DNA of 37,499 bases from an uncultured Collinsella sp. (GCA_905208635.1 CAJLPX010000019.1:1-37499); one strand, 5' to 3'. Counted from the stretch's first letter, positions 1-8,633 are shown. The notes: generated from the letters alone by a model not told the origin. Numbers and translations are program-made.

Positions 1-255
1 TTATTCCACCGTTCCGTAGACGGCGCCCCAGCCGTGGGCGGCCAAGGCGGAGTTGAGCTGGTCGCAAAGTGACTGGCGATCGTAATAGCCGGGCGGTAGC
101 AGGTTGACGATTTCCATGAGATCGGGCGCCAGGTCCAAGATTTCGGCCTGTACGATCAAATCGAGGCGGTCGATGGCGTGGCGGTCGTAAAACAGTCCGT
201 CGACCAGGCGCTGCAGGTCGCCGAATTCCTCGGCCTGGAACGATCCGTACTCCAT
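1..255 (-). CDS. Small hypothetical protein (84 aa)
   Basis: I do not recognise this protein. The stop codon is complete at the window edge (bases 1-3). I chose the ATG at 255 because a strong AAGGAGG lies 4 bases upstream on the minus strand; a longer reading to 285 has no such site. The product is acidic, with no membrane segment or signal peptide and no cysteine pattern apart from one Cys. It looks like a small soluble alpha-helical protein (DLQRLVDGL, LMEIVNLLPPGYYDR). It is divergent from the aminotransferase at 405, so the 150-base gap between them probably carries both promoters. Function unknown. Confidence 0.6.
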   Translation of the reverse strand: MEYGSFQAEEFGDLQRLVDGLFYDRHAIDRLDLIVQAEILDLAPDLMEIVNLLPPGYYDRQSLCDQLNSALAAHGWGAVYGTVE

Positions 256-404
256 AGTGCCTCCTTGGGCGCTCCGCGCCGGCATGTGCGGCGATTCGTA
301 ATTTATTGCGATGGACTTAATCTATCACGGCTTCATACCGTTGCGACGGTGGCGGTCTATACTTAGACGAACTGCAACGTACCGCTTCGCGAAAGGTCGC
401 ACCC

Positions 405-1709
405 ATGCAGACGATCTACCAGAAGATGGAAACCACCGAACTCGATGCCGCCATCGAGGCGCTCAAAGCCGAGGTCGCCGAGGTCAAGGCCAAGGGCCTG
501 GCGCTCGATATGGCCCGCGGCAAGCCGTCGCCCGCCCAGGTGGACATCTCGCGCCCCATGCTCGATATCCTCAATGCCGACGCCGATTTGCACGATGGCA
601 ACGTCGACTGCTCCAACTACGGTTGCTTCGAGGGTATTCCCTCGGCACGCAAGTTGGCAGGGGAGTTCCTGGGCTGCCCCGCCGAGCAGACGCTCGTGCT
701 GGGTTCGTCGAGCCTGCTGATCGAGCATGACATCGCCGGCATGTTCTGGCGTTGCGGCTCGTGCGGCAGCGAGCCTTGGGAGGCTTACGAGGCCGCGCAC
801 GACGGCAAGAAGGTCAAATTCCTGTGCCCGGTTCCCGGTTACGATCGCCACTTTGGCATTACCGCCGACTTGGGTATCGAGAACGTTCCCGTCGCGATGA
901 CCGGCAACGGCCCCGACATGGACGAGATCGAGCGCCTGGTTGCCGCCGACGATTCCATCAAGGGTATCTGGTGCGTGCCCAAGTATTCCAACCCCACGGG
1001 CATCACCTTTAGCGATGACACCGTGCGCCGCCTGGTCGAGATGCCCACGGCCGCGCCCGATTTCCGCATCTTCTGGGACAACGCCTACTGCGTGCACGAC
1101 CTGTACGACGAGACCGACGAGCTCGCAAACATCTTTGACCTCGCTCGCGCGGCGGGCACCGAGGACCGCGTTGTGGCCTTTGCCTCGACGTCCAAGATCA
1201 CCTTCCCGGGCGCCGGCATCGGCTTTATCGGCGCGAGCCCCGCGGTCATCGCCGAGTTCTCCAAGCGCCTGAAGGCCGGCCTCATCAGCGCCGACAAGCT
1301 CAACCAGCTGCGTCACGTGCGCTTCCTTCCCACCATCGAGGCGGTCAAGGAGCACATGAAAAAGCATGCCGAGTTCCTGCGCCCGCGCTTTGAGTCCGTC
1401 GAGCGCAAGCTCACCGAGGGCTTGGGCGACACGGGCTGTGCCACCTGGACGCATCCCCGCGGCGGCTACTTTGTGAGCTTCGATGGTCCCGAGGGCTCGG
1501 CCCAGAAGGTCGCCGCGCTTTGCGCCGACCTGGGCGTCAAGCTCACGCCGGCAGGTGCCACCTGGCCTTATGGCAAGGATCCGCGCGACACCAACATCCG
1601 CATCGCGCCGAGCTATCCCACGGTCGAGGACCTGGAGGCCGCGCTCGATGTGCTGGTGCTGGCCGTCAAGCTCGTCGCTGCCGAGCTTGCGCGTGCCGAG
1701 CGCGCCTAG
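405..1709 (+). CDS. PLP-dependent aspartate aminotransferase, AspT (class Ic) type
   Basis: This 434-aa protein is a fold-type I aminotransferase predicted to transfer the amino group between aspartate and 2-oxoglutarate in the cytoplasm. Visible signatures are the substrate/PLP region YSNPTG (194-199), WDNAY (224-228, Asp and Tyr that contact PLP), and STSK with the Schiff-base Lys264, followed by FPGAGIGF. The sequence (LALDMARGKPS near residue 32, YGCFEGIPSARKL near 72) matches the actinobacterial AspT-like family rather than classical AspC. GAAAGG stands 8 bases before the ATG. The gene appears monocistronic. A TATACT at about 358 may be its -10 box. Substrate choice is inferred from family only. 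Confidence 0.85.
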   Translation: MQTIYQKMETTELDAAIEALKAEVAEVKAKGLALDMARGKPSPAQVDISRPMLDILNADADLHDGNVDCSNYGCFEGIPSARKLAGEFLGCPAEQTLVLGSSSLLIEHDIAGMFWRCGSCGSEPWEAYEAAHDGKKVKFLCPVPGYDRHFGITADLGIENVPVAMTGNGPDMDEIERLVAADDSIKGIWCVPKYSNPTGITFSDDTVRRLVEMPTAAPDFRIFWDNAYCVHDLYDETDELANIFDLARAAGTEDRVVAFASTSKITFPGAGIGFIGASPAVIAEFSKRLKAGLISADKLNQLRHVRFLPTIEAVKEHMKKHAEFLRPRFESVERKLTEGLGDTGCATWTHPRGGYFVSFDGPEGSAQKVAALCADLGVKLTPAGATWPYGKDPRDTNIRIAPSYPTVEDLEAALDVLVLAVKLVAAELARAERA

Positions 1710-1774
1710 CGAGTATGGCCCCGCAAGTCCGGCCCAGTACTATCCGCACTTTCGATACGTAAAGGAGCGTATAC

Positions 1775-2089
1775 ATGGATTTGGGTATTTCCACCAACCC
1801 CACGCCAGAGCTCTACACCATTAAGGTGACCGGTGAGATCGATATCTCTAACGCCGATAGCCTGCGCAATGCCATCGACCTGGCGCTCGAGCAGCCCACC
1901 GAGGCCGTTGAGCTCGATTTTGCCCAGGTGAGCTACATCGATTCGACGGGCATTGGCGTGCTCGTGGGCGCCGCGCACCACGCGGCCGACCACGGCAAGC
2001 GCTTTAGCTGCGTCAACGTGCAGCCCCCGGTGATGCGCGTGGTTCAGCTGTTGGGCGTCGACCAGGAGATTTCGATCACCGCTGCATAA
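1775..2089 (+). CDS. STAS-domain protein, anti-sigma factor antagonist type
   Basis: This 104-aa protein is a single STAS domain like SpoIIAA/RsbV. Such proteins bind an anti-sigma kinase when unphosphorylated, freeing a sigma factor. The phosphorylation loop is present: YIDSTGIGVL at 54-63, with Ser57 as the likely phosphosite after Asp56. The start has AAGGAG 8 bases upstream. No anti-sigma kinase or sigma factor gene is next to it, so the partner must be encoded elsewhere. Coriobacteriia do not sporulate, so a stress or surface-related sigma circuit is more likely than a sporulation role; that is inference. Confidence 0.85.
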   Translation: MDLGISTNPTPELYTIKVTGEIDISNADSLRNAIDLALEQPTEAVELDFAQVSYIDSTGIGVLVGAAHHAADHGKRFSCVNVQPPVMRVVQLLGVDQEISITAA

Positions 2090-2133
2090 TCTTTGCCCCC
2101 AAAAGGGCGTGCCGTTTGGCATATGTTTGTGAT

Positions 2134-2167
2134 GCGCTCGGACGTTTTGGCGTCCGGGCGCTATACT
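2134..2167 (+). promoter_or_regulatory. Hairpin plus -10 box between STAS gene and tat operon
   Basis: GCGCTCGGACG (2134-2144) pairs with CGTCCGGGCGC (2151-2161) around a TTTTGG loop, 11 pairs with one G-U. It has no T-run, so it is a weak terminator at best. TATACT (2162-2167) directly after it is a plausible -10 for the tat operon. Confidence 0.4.
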
Positions 2168-2242
2168 TGACCGAATGAATAGACGAGTTCCGGCCGAATG
2201 GCGCGGTGCGGGCTCGACTCACATCGAGCCTTGGAGGTATGT

Positions 2243-2818
2243 GTGTTTGGTATTGGAGAGGGTGAGCTCGCGATCATCGTGGTCTTCGGCTTTTTGCTGT
2301 TTGGCCCGGATAAGCTCCCGCAGATGGGCCGCACGATCGGCCGTGCCATCCGTCAGTTCCGCGAGACGCAGGAAAAGATGACGGCCGTTGTTCAGTCCGA
2401 GATTATCGATCCGGTGAGCGAGGCCGCGTCGGCCCCGGTCAAGCCCAAGAAGACTGCTGCGACCGACGACGATTCCGATGCGGACGAGGATGCCGCCGAG
2501 ACGGCAGCGCCCGCCAAGAAGGAGACCTTTGCCGAGCGTCGCGCCCGTCTTGCTGCCGAGAAGGCCGCAAGCGAGGGTGCTGCTGAGGGCGAAGGCGCTG
2601 TTGATGAGGCCGAGGGTACAGAGCCTGCTACTGCCGTCGAGCCCGAGCCTGCTGCAGAGCCCGAGCCCGAGCCGGCAGAGCCCACGACGGCTGACCTCTA
2701 CGCCCGTCGTCCCCGCAAGAGCAAGGCCGTCGTCGACCAGCTCGCTCGTGAGCTCGAGGCCGAGGACGAAGCCGCTGCCGAAGCCGCCGCCGATGCCTCG
2801 AAGGGAGGCGATGAGTAA
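2243..2818 (+). CDS. tatA: Sec-independent translocase TatA/TatB family subunit
   Basis: This subunit of the twin-arginine translocase exports folded proteins across the membrane. I start it at GTG 2243, giving the typical N terminus FGIGEGELAIIVVFGFLLFGPDKLP, 5 bases after GGAGG; the ATG at 2198 would add an untypical extension. The product is 191 aa: one N-terminal membrane helix (about 5-21), the FGP hinge, an amphipathic helix, then a long acidic, Ala/Glu/Pro-rich disordered tail that is longer than in most TatA proteins. It overlaps tatC by one base (TAATG), which suggests translational coupling. The sequence alone does not decide between TatA and TatB. Confidence 0.88.
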   Translation: MFGIGEGELAIIVVFGFLLFGPDKLPQMGRTIGRAIRQFRETQEKMTAVVQSEIIDPVSEAASAPVKPKKTAATDDDSDADEDAAETAAPAKKETFAERRARLAAEKAASEGAAEGEGAVDEAEGTEPATAVEPEPAAEPEPEPAEPTTADLYARRPRKSKAVVDQLARELEAEDEAAAEAAADASKGGDE

Positions 2819-3609
2819 TGCCTATCGGACCTGCGCGAATGCCGCTTTTCGATCACCTAGGAGAACTCCGTCGCCGCCTGACCATCGTGGTCGTGTCGGT
2901 GTTTGCCGCCGCTATCGTGCTGTATTTCGCCACGCCTGTAGTGCTCGACATCCTGGAAGACCCCATCCGCTCGTTTGTGCCGGACGGTAAGTTCTACATC
3001 ACCACCACACTCGGCGGCTTTGGCCTGCGCTTCTCGCTGGCCATCAAGATGGCCGTGGTCATGTGCACGCCCATGATCATCTGGCAGATTCTGGCATTTT
3101 TCCTGCCGGCACTGCGTCCCAACGAGCGCAAATGGGTCGTGCCCACGGTGCTCGCCTCGACGGTGCTGTTCTTCCTGGGTGCCATCTTCTGCTACTTCAT
3201 CATTATCCCGGCAGGCTTTGAGTGGCTCATCGGCGAGACCTCGGCCGTCGCCACGGCGCTGCCCGATCTGGAGAACTACGTCAACATGGAGCTGCTCTTT
3301 ATGATCGGCTTTGGTGTGGCGTTTGAGCTGCCGCTCATCATCTTCTACCTGTCCGTCTTCCACATCGTGTCCTACGCTGCTTTCCGCAGTGCCTGGCGTT
3401 ATGTATACGTTGGCCTGCTTGTGGGCTCGGCTGTGATTACGCCCGACGGCTCGCCCGTTACGCTGGGCCTCATGTATGGCGCCCTGCTCTCGCTCTACGA
3501 GATTTCGCTCGCCATCGCCCGCGTGGTCATTACCGCGCGCGAGGGCAAGGAGGGCTTGTTTGTGAGCCGTCTGGACCTGTTCTCGGACGATGAGGACGAC
3601 GAGGAGTAA
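2818..3609 (+). CDS. tatC: Twin-arginine translocase subunit TatC
   Basis: This is the receptor subunit of the Tat system, which binds twin-arginine signal peptides. At 263 aa with about six membrane helices it has the family's usual size. The N terminus MPLFDHLGELRRRL is the classic TatC cytoplasmic motif, and the region FFLPALRPNERKW (about 95-107) fits the first cytoplasmic loop. The ATG overlaps the tatA/B stop codon and GGGAGG lies just upstream. The tail ends in an acidic run (SDDEDDEE). hypA follows after 6 bases, so tat and hyp genes probably share a transcript. Tat is the export route for many hydrogenases and other redox enzymes, which may explain the link. Confidence 0.95.
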   Translation: MPIGPARMPLFDHLGELRRRLTIVVVSVFAAAIVLYFATPVVLDILEDPIRSFVPDGKFYITTTLGGFGLRFSLAIKMAVVMCTPMIIWQILAFFLPALRPNERKWVVPTVLASTVLFFLGAIFCYFIIIPAGFEWLIGETSAVATALPDLENYVNMELLFMIGFGVAFELPLIIFYLSVFHIVSYAAFRSAWRYVYVGLLVGSAVITPDGSPVTLGLMYGALLSLYEISLAIARVVITAREGKEGLFVSRLDLFSDDEDDEE

Positions 3610-3615
3610 ATCGGT

Positions 3616-3972
3616 ATGCACGAGGTTGGCATTGTCAACGGCATACTCGATACAGTGATTCGCGCGGCGCGTGGGGCGGGGGCCTCGCGCGCCGTTTTGG
3701 TAACGCTGCGTATCGGGGATATGACCGAAGTTGTGCGCGAGGCGCTTGACTTTGCATGGGAGACGTTTCGCGACGAGGACCCGCTCACGCGCGGCTGCGA
3801 GCTTGCCGTGGAGGAAGTCCATCCACAAAGCGAGTGCCTGGACTGCGGCGAGGTCTTCGACCACGACCGCTTTCATTGTCGCTGTCCCCAGTGTGGTGGT
3901 TCCAACGTGCGCCTGCTGCACGGCCGCGAGCTCGATATCGCGAGTATCGAAATCGAAACCCCCGACGATTAG
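3616..3972 (+). CDS. hypA: Hydrogenase nickel metallochaperone HypA
   Basis: HypA delivers nickel to [NiFe]-hydrogenase precursors together with HypB. The 118-aa product has the usual length. It begins MHEVGI, where His2 is the nickel ligand next to Glu3. The structural zinc site is two CxxC pairs, Cys74/Cys77 and Cys90/Cys93, with an extra Cys88. It sits 6 bases after tatC and 55 bases before hypB. The other maturation genes (hypCDEF) and hydrogenase structural genes are not in the window, so the client enzyme is encoded elsewhere. Confidence 0.93.
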   Translation: MHEVGIVNGILDTVIRAARGAGASRAVLVTLRIGDMTEVVREALDFAWETFRDEDPLTRGCELAVEEVHPQSECLDCGEVFDHDRFHCRCPQCGGSNVRLLHGRELDIASIEIETPDD

Positions 3973-4027
3973 CCCGCTAGCCATCTGGTGATGGGGTATA
4001 AAGGGGCCAAAGTAAGGAGTGCCGAGT

Positions 4028-4711
4028 ATGGCTGAGAAAACGATTGATATCGCGTCGCCGATCCTGTCGCGCAACGAGCGCCTGGCAGATCAGCTGCGTC
4101 AGCGATTTAATGAGGCAGGCACCTATGTGATCAATGTGCTGTCGAGCCCCGGTTCGGGCAAGACCACCACGATTCTGGGCACCAACGAGCGCCTGCGTGA
4201 CAAAGCCGGCCTGCGCTGTGCCGTCATCGAGGGCGATATCGCCTCGGATGTCGACGCCATCACCATGAAGGAAGCCGGCATGCCCGCCATCCAGATCAAC
4301 ACGGGTGGCCTGTGCCACCTCGAGGGCAACATGATCATGGAGGCTGTCGATGCCTTCGACCAGGCTGTGGGTCTGGAGAACATCGACGTCATCTTTATCG
4401 AAAACGTGGGTAACCTGGTCTGCCCGGTCGACTTTGACCTGGGCGAGAACCTGTCCATCATGATTCTCTCGGTGCCCGAGGGCGACGACAAGCCCATCAA
4501 GTATCCGGGCATCTTCCAGCACGCCGGCGCGCAGCTGCTCAACAAGGTCGACGTGGCCCCGGCTTTCGATTTTGACATGGATAGGTATACTAAGACACTC
4601 GATGACCTCAATCCGCAGGCGCCGCGGTTTGCCGTGAGCGCGCGCAAGGGCGAGGGCATGGATGTCTGGTGCGATTGGCTCATCGGGCAGATTGAGCAAG
4701 CAAGGGCGTAA
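4028..4711 (+). CDS. hypB: Hydrogenase nickel incorporation GTPase HypB
   Basis: HypB is a SIMIBI-class GTPase that drives nickel insertion with HypA. The start is ATG 4028, 8 bases after AAGGAG. In the 227-aa product the P-loop SPGSGKTT has Lys45. The GTPase-domain metal site is visible as GLCHLEG (adjacent Cys-His) and the Cys of NLVCPVD. The N terminus lacks both the CxxCGC motif and the His-rich stretch used for nickel storage in some HypB proteins, so this is the minimal form. hypA is immediately upstream; topA follows after 54 bases with its own ribosome site. Confidence 0.94.
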   Translation: MAEKTIDIASPILSRNERLADQLRQRFNEAGTYVINVLSSPGSGKTTTILGTNERLRDKAGLRCAVIEGDIASDVDAITMKEAGMPAIQINTGGLCHLEGNMIMEAVDAFDQAVGLENIDVIFIENVGNLVCPVDFDLGENLSIMILSVPEGDDKPIKYPGIFQHAGAQLLNKVDVAPAFDFDMDRYTKTLDDLNPQAPRFAVSARKGEGMDVWCDWLIGQIEQARA

Positions 4712-4765
4712 GTCGGCCGCCATACGGGCGGGCGTAGCCGCAGAGATACGAGATAGGAGCCTCTT

Positions 4766-7360
4766 TTGAAGCTCATCATCGCTGAGAAAAACGACGCCGC
4801 GCGTCAGATCGCCGAGCGTCTGTCCACGGGCAAGCCCAAAAAGGACAAGGTGTACAACACCGCCATCTACCGTTTTGAGTGGAAGGGCGAGGAGTGCGTG
4901 ACGATCGGCCTTGCCGGTCACATCCTTGCGCCCGATTTTTGCGACAGCGTGCTGTTCGATAAAAAGCTGGGCTGGTATTCGGTCACCGAGGACGGCGAGA
5001 TGCTGCCGGCCGATATGCCCGATGGCCTGGCACGTCCGCCCTACGACACCAAGCGCAAGCCGTTTCTTGCCGATGGTATCTCCATCAAGGGCTGGAAGCT
5101 CGAGAGCCTGCCTTACCTCACCTGGGCGCCCGTCATTAAGCTGCCGGCCGAGAAGGAGCTCATCCGCTCGCTCAAGAACCTTGCCAAGAAGTCCGACAGC
5201 GTCATTATCGCCACGGACTTCGACCGCGAGGGCGAACTGATCGGTTCGGACGCCCTCAACAAGGTGCGCGAGGTTGCGCCCGACTTGCCGGTCGCCCGCG
5301 CCCAGTATTCTTCGTTTACCAAGGCCGAGATTACGCAGGCCTTCGATAATCTTGTCTCGCTCGACCAGAATCTGGCCGACGCCGGCGAGAGCCGCCAGCA
5401 CATCGACCTCATTTGGGGTGCGGTGCTCACGCGCTACCTGACGCTCGCCAAGTTTGGCGGCTTTGGCAACGTGCGCTCCGCCGGCCGCGTGCAGACGCCG
5501 ACGCTTGCCCTGGTGGTCGAGCGCGAACGCGAGCGCATGGCGTTTGTGCCCGAGGACTATTGGCAGATTCGCGGCATGGGTGCCGCTCAGGGTGCTGCCG
5601 AGGATGACCGCTTTAAGATTGCGCACAAGACGGCACGTTTTACCGACAAGGATGCTGCCGAGACGGCGTACGGCCACGTCGACGGCGCTACGACGGCAAC
5701 CGTCGCCGCGGTGACCAAGCGCTCCCGCAAGCAGCAGCCGCCCACCCCGTTTGCGACGACCTCGCTGCAGGCTGCCGCCGCGGCCGAGGGCATCTCACCT
5801 GCACGTACCATGCGCATCGCCGAGTCCCTCTACATGGCGGGCCTCATCAGCTACCCGCGTGTCGACAACACCGTGTATCCCGCGACGCTCGATTTGGGCG
5901 CCGTGGTGAGTGACCTGGCAAAGATCAACCCGGCGCTGGCGCCCGTGTGCAAAAAGGTACTCGCTGGTCCCATGAAGCCCACGCGCGGTAAAGTCGAGAC
6001 CACCGACCACCCGCCTATCTACCCCACGGGCGAGGGCGATCCGTCCACGCTCGACGGCGGCCAGCGCAAGCTCTACGACCTCATCGCCCGTCGCTTCCTG
6101 GCGACGCTTATGGGTCCCGCGACCATCGAGAACACCAAGCTCGAGCTCGACGTGAACGGTGAGCCGTTCGTGGCTTCGGGCGATGTGCTCGTGACTCCGG
6201 GCTTCCGCGAGGCGTATCCGTATGGACTTAAGCGCGACGAGCAGATGCCGCCGCTGGAGCAGGGCGATACGGTCGACGTTTTCGACATTAAACTCGAGGC
6301 CAAGCAGACCGAGCCGCCCGCGCGCTACAGCCAGGGCAAGCTCGTGCAGGAGATGGAAAAGCGCGGCCTGGGTACCAAGTCCACGCGTGCGAGCATCATC
6401 GAGCGCCTGTATGCCGTGCGCTATCTCAAAAATGATCCCGTTGAGCCGAGCCAGCTGGGCATCGCCATCATCGATGCGCTGACGCAATTTGCCCCGCGCA
6501 TCACGAGCCCCGATATGACCAGCGAGCTCGACGGCGACATGACTCGCGTCGAGCGCGGCGAGGACACCGAAGAGCATGTCGTGACGCACTCGCGTGCGCT
6601 GCTGGCCGGCGTGCTCGACGAGCTGCTCAAGCATACGCAGGAGCTCGGCGACGCCATCAGCGACGCCGTCACGGCTGATGCGCGCGTGGGCGCCTGCCCC
6701 AAGTGCGGCAAGGACCTGGTTATGAAGACGAGCGCCAAGACCCGTGGCAGCTTCATTGGCTGCATGGGCTGGCCCGACTGCGACGTGACCTATCCGGTGC
6801 CGAGCGGCGTCAAGGTGAGCCCGCTCGAGGGCGAGGCCGCCGTGTGCCCCGAATGCGGTGCGCCGCGCATCAAGTGTCAGCCGTTCCGCCAGAAGGTTTT
6901 CGAGATCTGCGTGAACCCGACGTGCCCCACCAACTACGAGCCCGACCTTAAAGTGGGCGAGTGCAAGGTGTGTGCCGAGGCCGGACGCCATGGCGACCTG
7001 ATCGCGCACAAGAGCGAGAAGAGCGGCAAGCGCTTTATCCGCTGCACCAACTACGATGACTGCGGCGTGAGCTATCCGCTGCCGGCGCGCGGCAAGCTCG
7101 AGGCGACGGGCGAGACTTGCCCCGAGTGCGGCGCTCCCATCGTGGTGGTCAACACGGCGCGCGGTCCGTGGCGCATCTGCGTGAACATGGACTGCCCGAC
7201 CAAGGAGAAGAAGCCCGCCCGCGGCCGCAAGACTGCGACCAAGGCGAGCACGGCGAAGAAAACCACGGCGGCCAAGAAGACGACGGCTAAGAAAGCCACT
7301 GCCGCCAAGAAGACGACCGCGAAGAAGTCGACTGCCAAGAAAGCAGCCGCCGACAAGTAA
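4766..7360 (+). CDS. topA: Type IA DNA topoisomerase, archaeal-type TopA with zinc fingers and lysine tail
   Basis: This 864-aa enzyme relaxes negative supercoils by passing a strand through a transient single-strand break. It starts at TTG 4766 after TAGGAG. The TOPRIM domain carries DFDREGE (151-157). The catalytic Tyr is Tyr363 in ISYPRVDNTVY. The N terminus (MKLIIAEKNDAARQIA, then GLAGHILAPDF) resembles archaeal TopA and TopB more than standard bacterial TopA. Four Cys4 zinc ribbons follow from about residue 645 (CPKCGKD, CPECGAP, CKVCAEA, CPECGAP). The end is a Lys/Ala/Thr repeat tail (AKKTTAKK units), like the lysine repeats on actinobacterial TopA that raise processivity. It is probably the main relaxing enzyme. 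Confidence 0.88.
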   Translation: MKLIIAEKNDAARQIAERLSTGKPKKDKVYNTAIYRFEWKGEECVTIGLAGHILAPDFCDSVLFDKKLGWYSVTEDGEMLPADMPDGLARPPYDTKRKPFLADGISIKGWKLESLPYLTWAPVIKLPAEKELIRSLKNLAKKSDSVIIATDFDREGELIGSDALNKVREVAPDLPVARAQYSSFTKAEITQAFDNLVSLDQNLADAGESRQHIDLIWGAVLTRYLTLAKFGGFGNVRSAGRVQTPTLALVVERERERMAFVPEDYWQIRGMGAAQGAAEDDRFKIAHKTARFTDKDAAETAYGHVDGATTATVAAVTKRSRKQQPPTPFATTSLQAAAAAEGISPARTMRIAESLYMAGLISYPRVDNTVYPATLDLGAVVSDLAKINPALAPVCKKVLAGPMKPTRGKVETTDHPPIYPTGEGDPSTLDGGQRKLYDLIARRFLATLMGPATIENTKLELDVNGEPFVASGDVLVTPGFREAYPYGLKRDEQMPPLEQGDTVDVFDIKLEAKQTEPPARYSQGKLVQEMEKRGLGTKSTRASIIERLYAVRYLKNDPVEPSQLGIAIIDALTQFAPRITSPDMTSELDGDMTRVERGEDTEEHVVTHSRALLAGVLDELLKHTQELGDAISDAVTADARVGACPKCGKDLVMKTSAKTRGSFIGCMGWPDCDVTYPVPSGVKVSPLEGEAAVCPECGAPRIKCQPFRQKVFEICVNPTCPTNYEPDLKVGECKVCAEAGRHGDLIAHKSEKSGKRFIRCTNYDDCGVSYPLPARGKLEATGETCPECGAPIVVVNTARGPWRICVNMDCPTKEKKPARGRKTATKASTAKKTTAAKKTTAKKATAAKKTTAKKSTAKKAAADK

Positions 7361-7393
7361 CAGCGCAGCCGAAACATTGACCAAAACAAAAAT

Positions 7394-7427
7394 GAGCGAG
7401 GACCCCGCGATCCTCGCTCGTTTTTTT
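7394..7427 (+). terminator. Rho-independent terminator of topA
   Basis: GAGCGAGGA (7394-7402) pairs perfectly with TCCTCGCTC (7411-7419), followed by seven T (7421-7427). It lies 30 bases after the topA stop. Confidence 0.9.
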
Positions 7428-7429
7428 GA

Positions 7430-7487
7430 CCGGCAGTTAGGGATGTTCTTTTTCTGCCGGCAGTTTAGGAACGTCCCTAACTGCCGG
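7430..7487. repeat. Palindromic intergenic repeat, copy 1
   Basis: An inverted repeat with arms 7431-7449 and 7468-7486 (CGGCAGTTAGGGA against TCCCTAACTGCCG). Bases 7456-7486 are identical over 31 positions to 8576-8606 in copy 2. The element sits just past the 3' end of the minus-strand gene at 7506-8489. It could be a REP- or MITE-like element that also acts as a hairpin terminator. Confidence 0.8.
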
Positions 7488-7505
7488 CTCGGGAACGACA
7501 AAGCG

Positions 7506-8489
7506 CTAGTTCACCTCGACAGGCTTGGCGCCGGGATAGCGCTCCTCAAAGTCTAGGCGGTACTTATTGTCATTGGTGCCCGCCACGTTGTCGCGCGACA
7601 GCGGCGCCACGATCTCATTCTTGTGGTCCGCAGGCTTGGCGTATTTCAGGCTGATCTCCCAGGCATCACAGATTGCGTCAATGCGGTGATCCAGGTCGTC
7701 GTACAGGGCGATGATGTCCTTCCAGGAGCTGTAGTTCTTGGAGCTCGTCGGGACGTCCAGGTCCTCGACGATGTCGTAATACTGCTCGATGGTGTCCTCC
7801 GTGCGCTCGGCGACGTCGGCGAGATTTTGACGGGTGGTTCGATCCTCTTCCAGATAGTTGCCGTTGAAGTTCTGCGCGCAGCCACGGACCTGGCTGTCGA
7901 GATCTTCGAGCCGGTCGTAGTATTCGCTCAGTCGGCGGTAGAGGTTCTGCTCAGAGAGCGTTGCTTCGCCGCCATCCTCGTCGTCATCATCGTCATCGTC
8001 GTAAAGGCTATTGGGATCGCCGAGAGGCTCAAGGTCATCATCGTCAACATCGTGGTGCAGCTTGGTAACCTCGGCGGTCGTCTGCGTACCGGCGTTGTCG
8101 AAAGGCTTGATCACAAAGAAAATGACCAGGGCGATGATGATCGCCACCAGCACAACGATAACGGCGATAAGCGGCCCGGTGCCGCTCTTTTTGGAAGCGG
8201 GGGTCTGTGGCGAAGCGGGCGCGTATGCGGGAGCCGGCTGCTGTTGGGGCGAGCCGCTCGCGACGGGTATGCGCTGCGTGGTCTCGACGGCCTCGGTCCT
8301 TGCGGCGGGGTCGGGGCTATAGGCGAGGGGGTCGTCCGCCTTGGCTTGCGGCGCATCAAGGGAGCCGGTCTGCTCAAAAGCGGGCTGGCTATCGCTCGCG
8401 GCTGTTTGCTCAACGGGTGCACCGCACGAGGTGCAGAACTTGGCATCATCTGCAAGACGCTTGCCGCACGAGGCGCAATACCGAGACAT
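7506..8489 (-). CDS. Zinc-ribbon, single-pass membrane protein of unknown function
   Basis: The start is ATG 8489, preceded by GGAG 5 bases upstream; a start at 8507 is possible but has no better site. The 327-aa product opens with a Cys4 zinc ribbon (Cys5, Cys8, Cys19, Cys22; YCASCGKRLADDAKFCTSCG), then a Pro/Ala/Gln-rich linker, then one membrane helix (about 100-123, LIAVIVVLVAIIIALVIFFVI). After it comes an aspartate run (YDDDDDDDE) and a likely helical outer domain. The layout, ribbon inside and sensor-like domain outside, recurs in many uncharacterised Gram-positive proteins. The gene is bracketed by two copies of one palindromic repeat. Function unknown. Confidence 0.8.
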   Translation of the reverse strand: MSRYCASCGKRLADDAKFCTSCGAPVEQTAASDSQPAFEQTGSLDAPQAKADDPLAYSPDPAARTEAVETTQRIPVASGSPQQQPAPAYAPASPQTPASKKSGTGPLIAVIVVLVAIIIALVIFFVIKPFDNAGTQTTAEVTKLHHDVDDDDLEPLGDPNSLYDDDDDDDEDGGEATLSEQNLYRRLSEYYDRLEDLDSQVRGCAQNFNGNYLEEDRTTRQNLADVAERTEDTIEQYYDIVEDLDVPTSSKNYSSWKDIIALYDDLDHRIDAICDAWEISLKYAKPADHKNEIVAPLSRDNVAGTNDNKYRLDFEERYPGAKPVEVN

Positions 8490-8549
8490 TGCCACTCCTT
8501 TCGCCACATTTCAATGCAATACGACGATTATACCCAGCGTACAAAAAAG

Positions 8550-8606
8550 CCGGTAGTTGGGGACGTTCCTTTTCGGCCGGCAGTTTAGGAACGTCCCTAA
8601 CTGCCG
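8550..8606. repeat. Palindromic intergenic repeat, copy 2
   Basis: Arms 8551-8569 and 8588-8606 form a 19-base inverted repeat with two G-T pairs (GGGACGTTCC against GGAACGTCCC). The right half is identical to copy 1 over 31 bases. This copy lies 60 bases upstream of the start of the minus-strand zinc-ribbon gene. Confidence 0.8.
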
Positions 8607-8633
8607 CCTGAGTAGCCATTGGCTAGGTGGGAT

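Noticed and set aside
363..1454. Long minus-strand frame opposite the aminotransferase
   Set aside because: No recognisable domain; the plus strand holds a complete PLP enzyme with all motifs.
3616..4711. A full hydrogenase maturation operon
   Set aside because: Only hypA and hypB are present; no hypC, D, E, F or hydrogenase subunits occur in the window.
2857..7501. Very long minus-strand open frames opposite tatC, hypB and topA (405, 566 and 568 codons)
   Set aside because: They are opposite clear conserved genes, are compositional effects of high third-position GC, and have no family motifs.
7430..8606. CRISPR array from the repeated palindromes
   Set aside because: Only two copies, over 1 kb apart, with a gene between them; no regular spacers and no cas genes.
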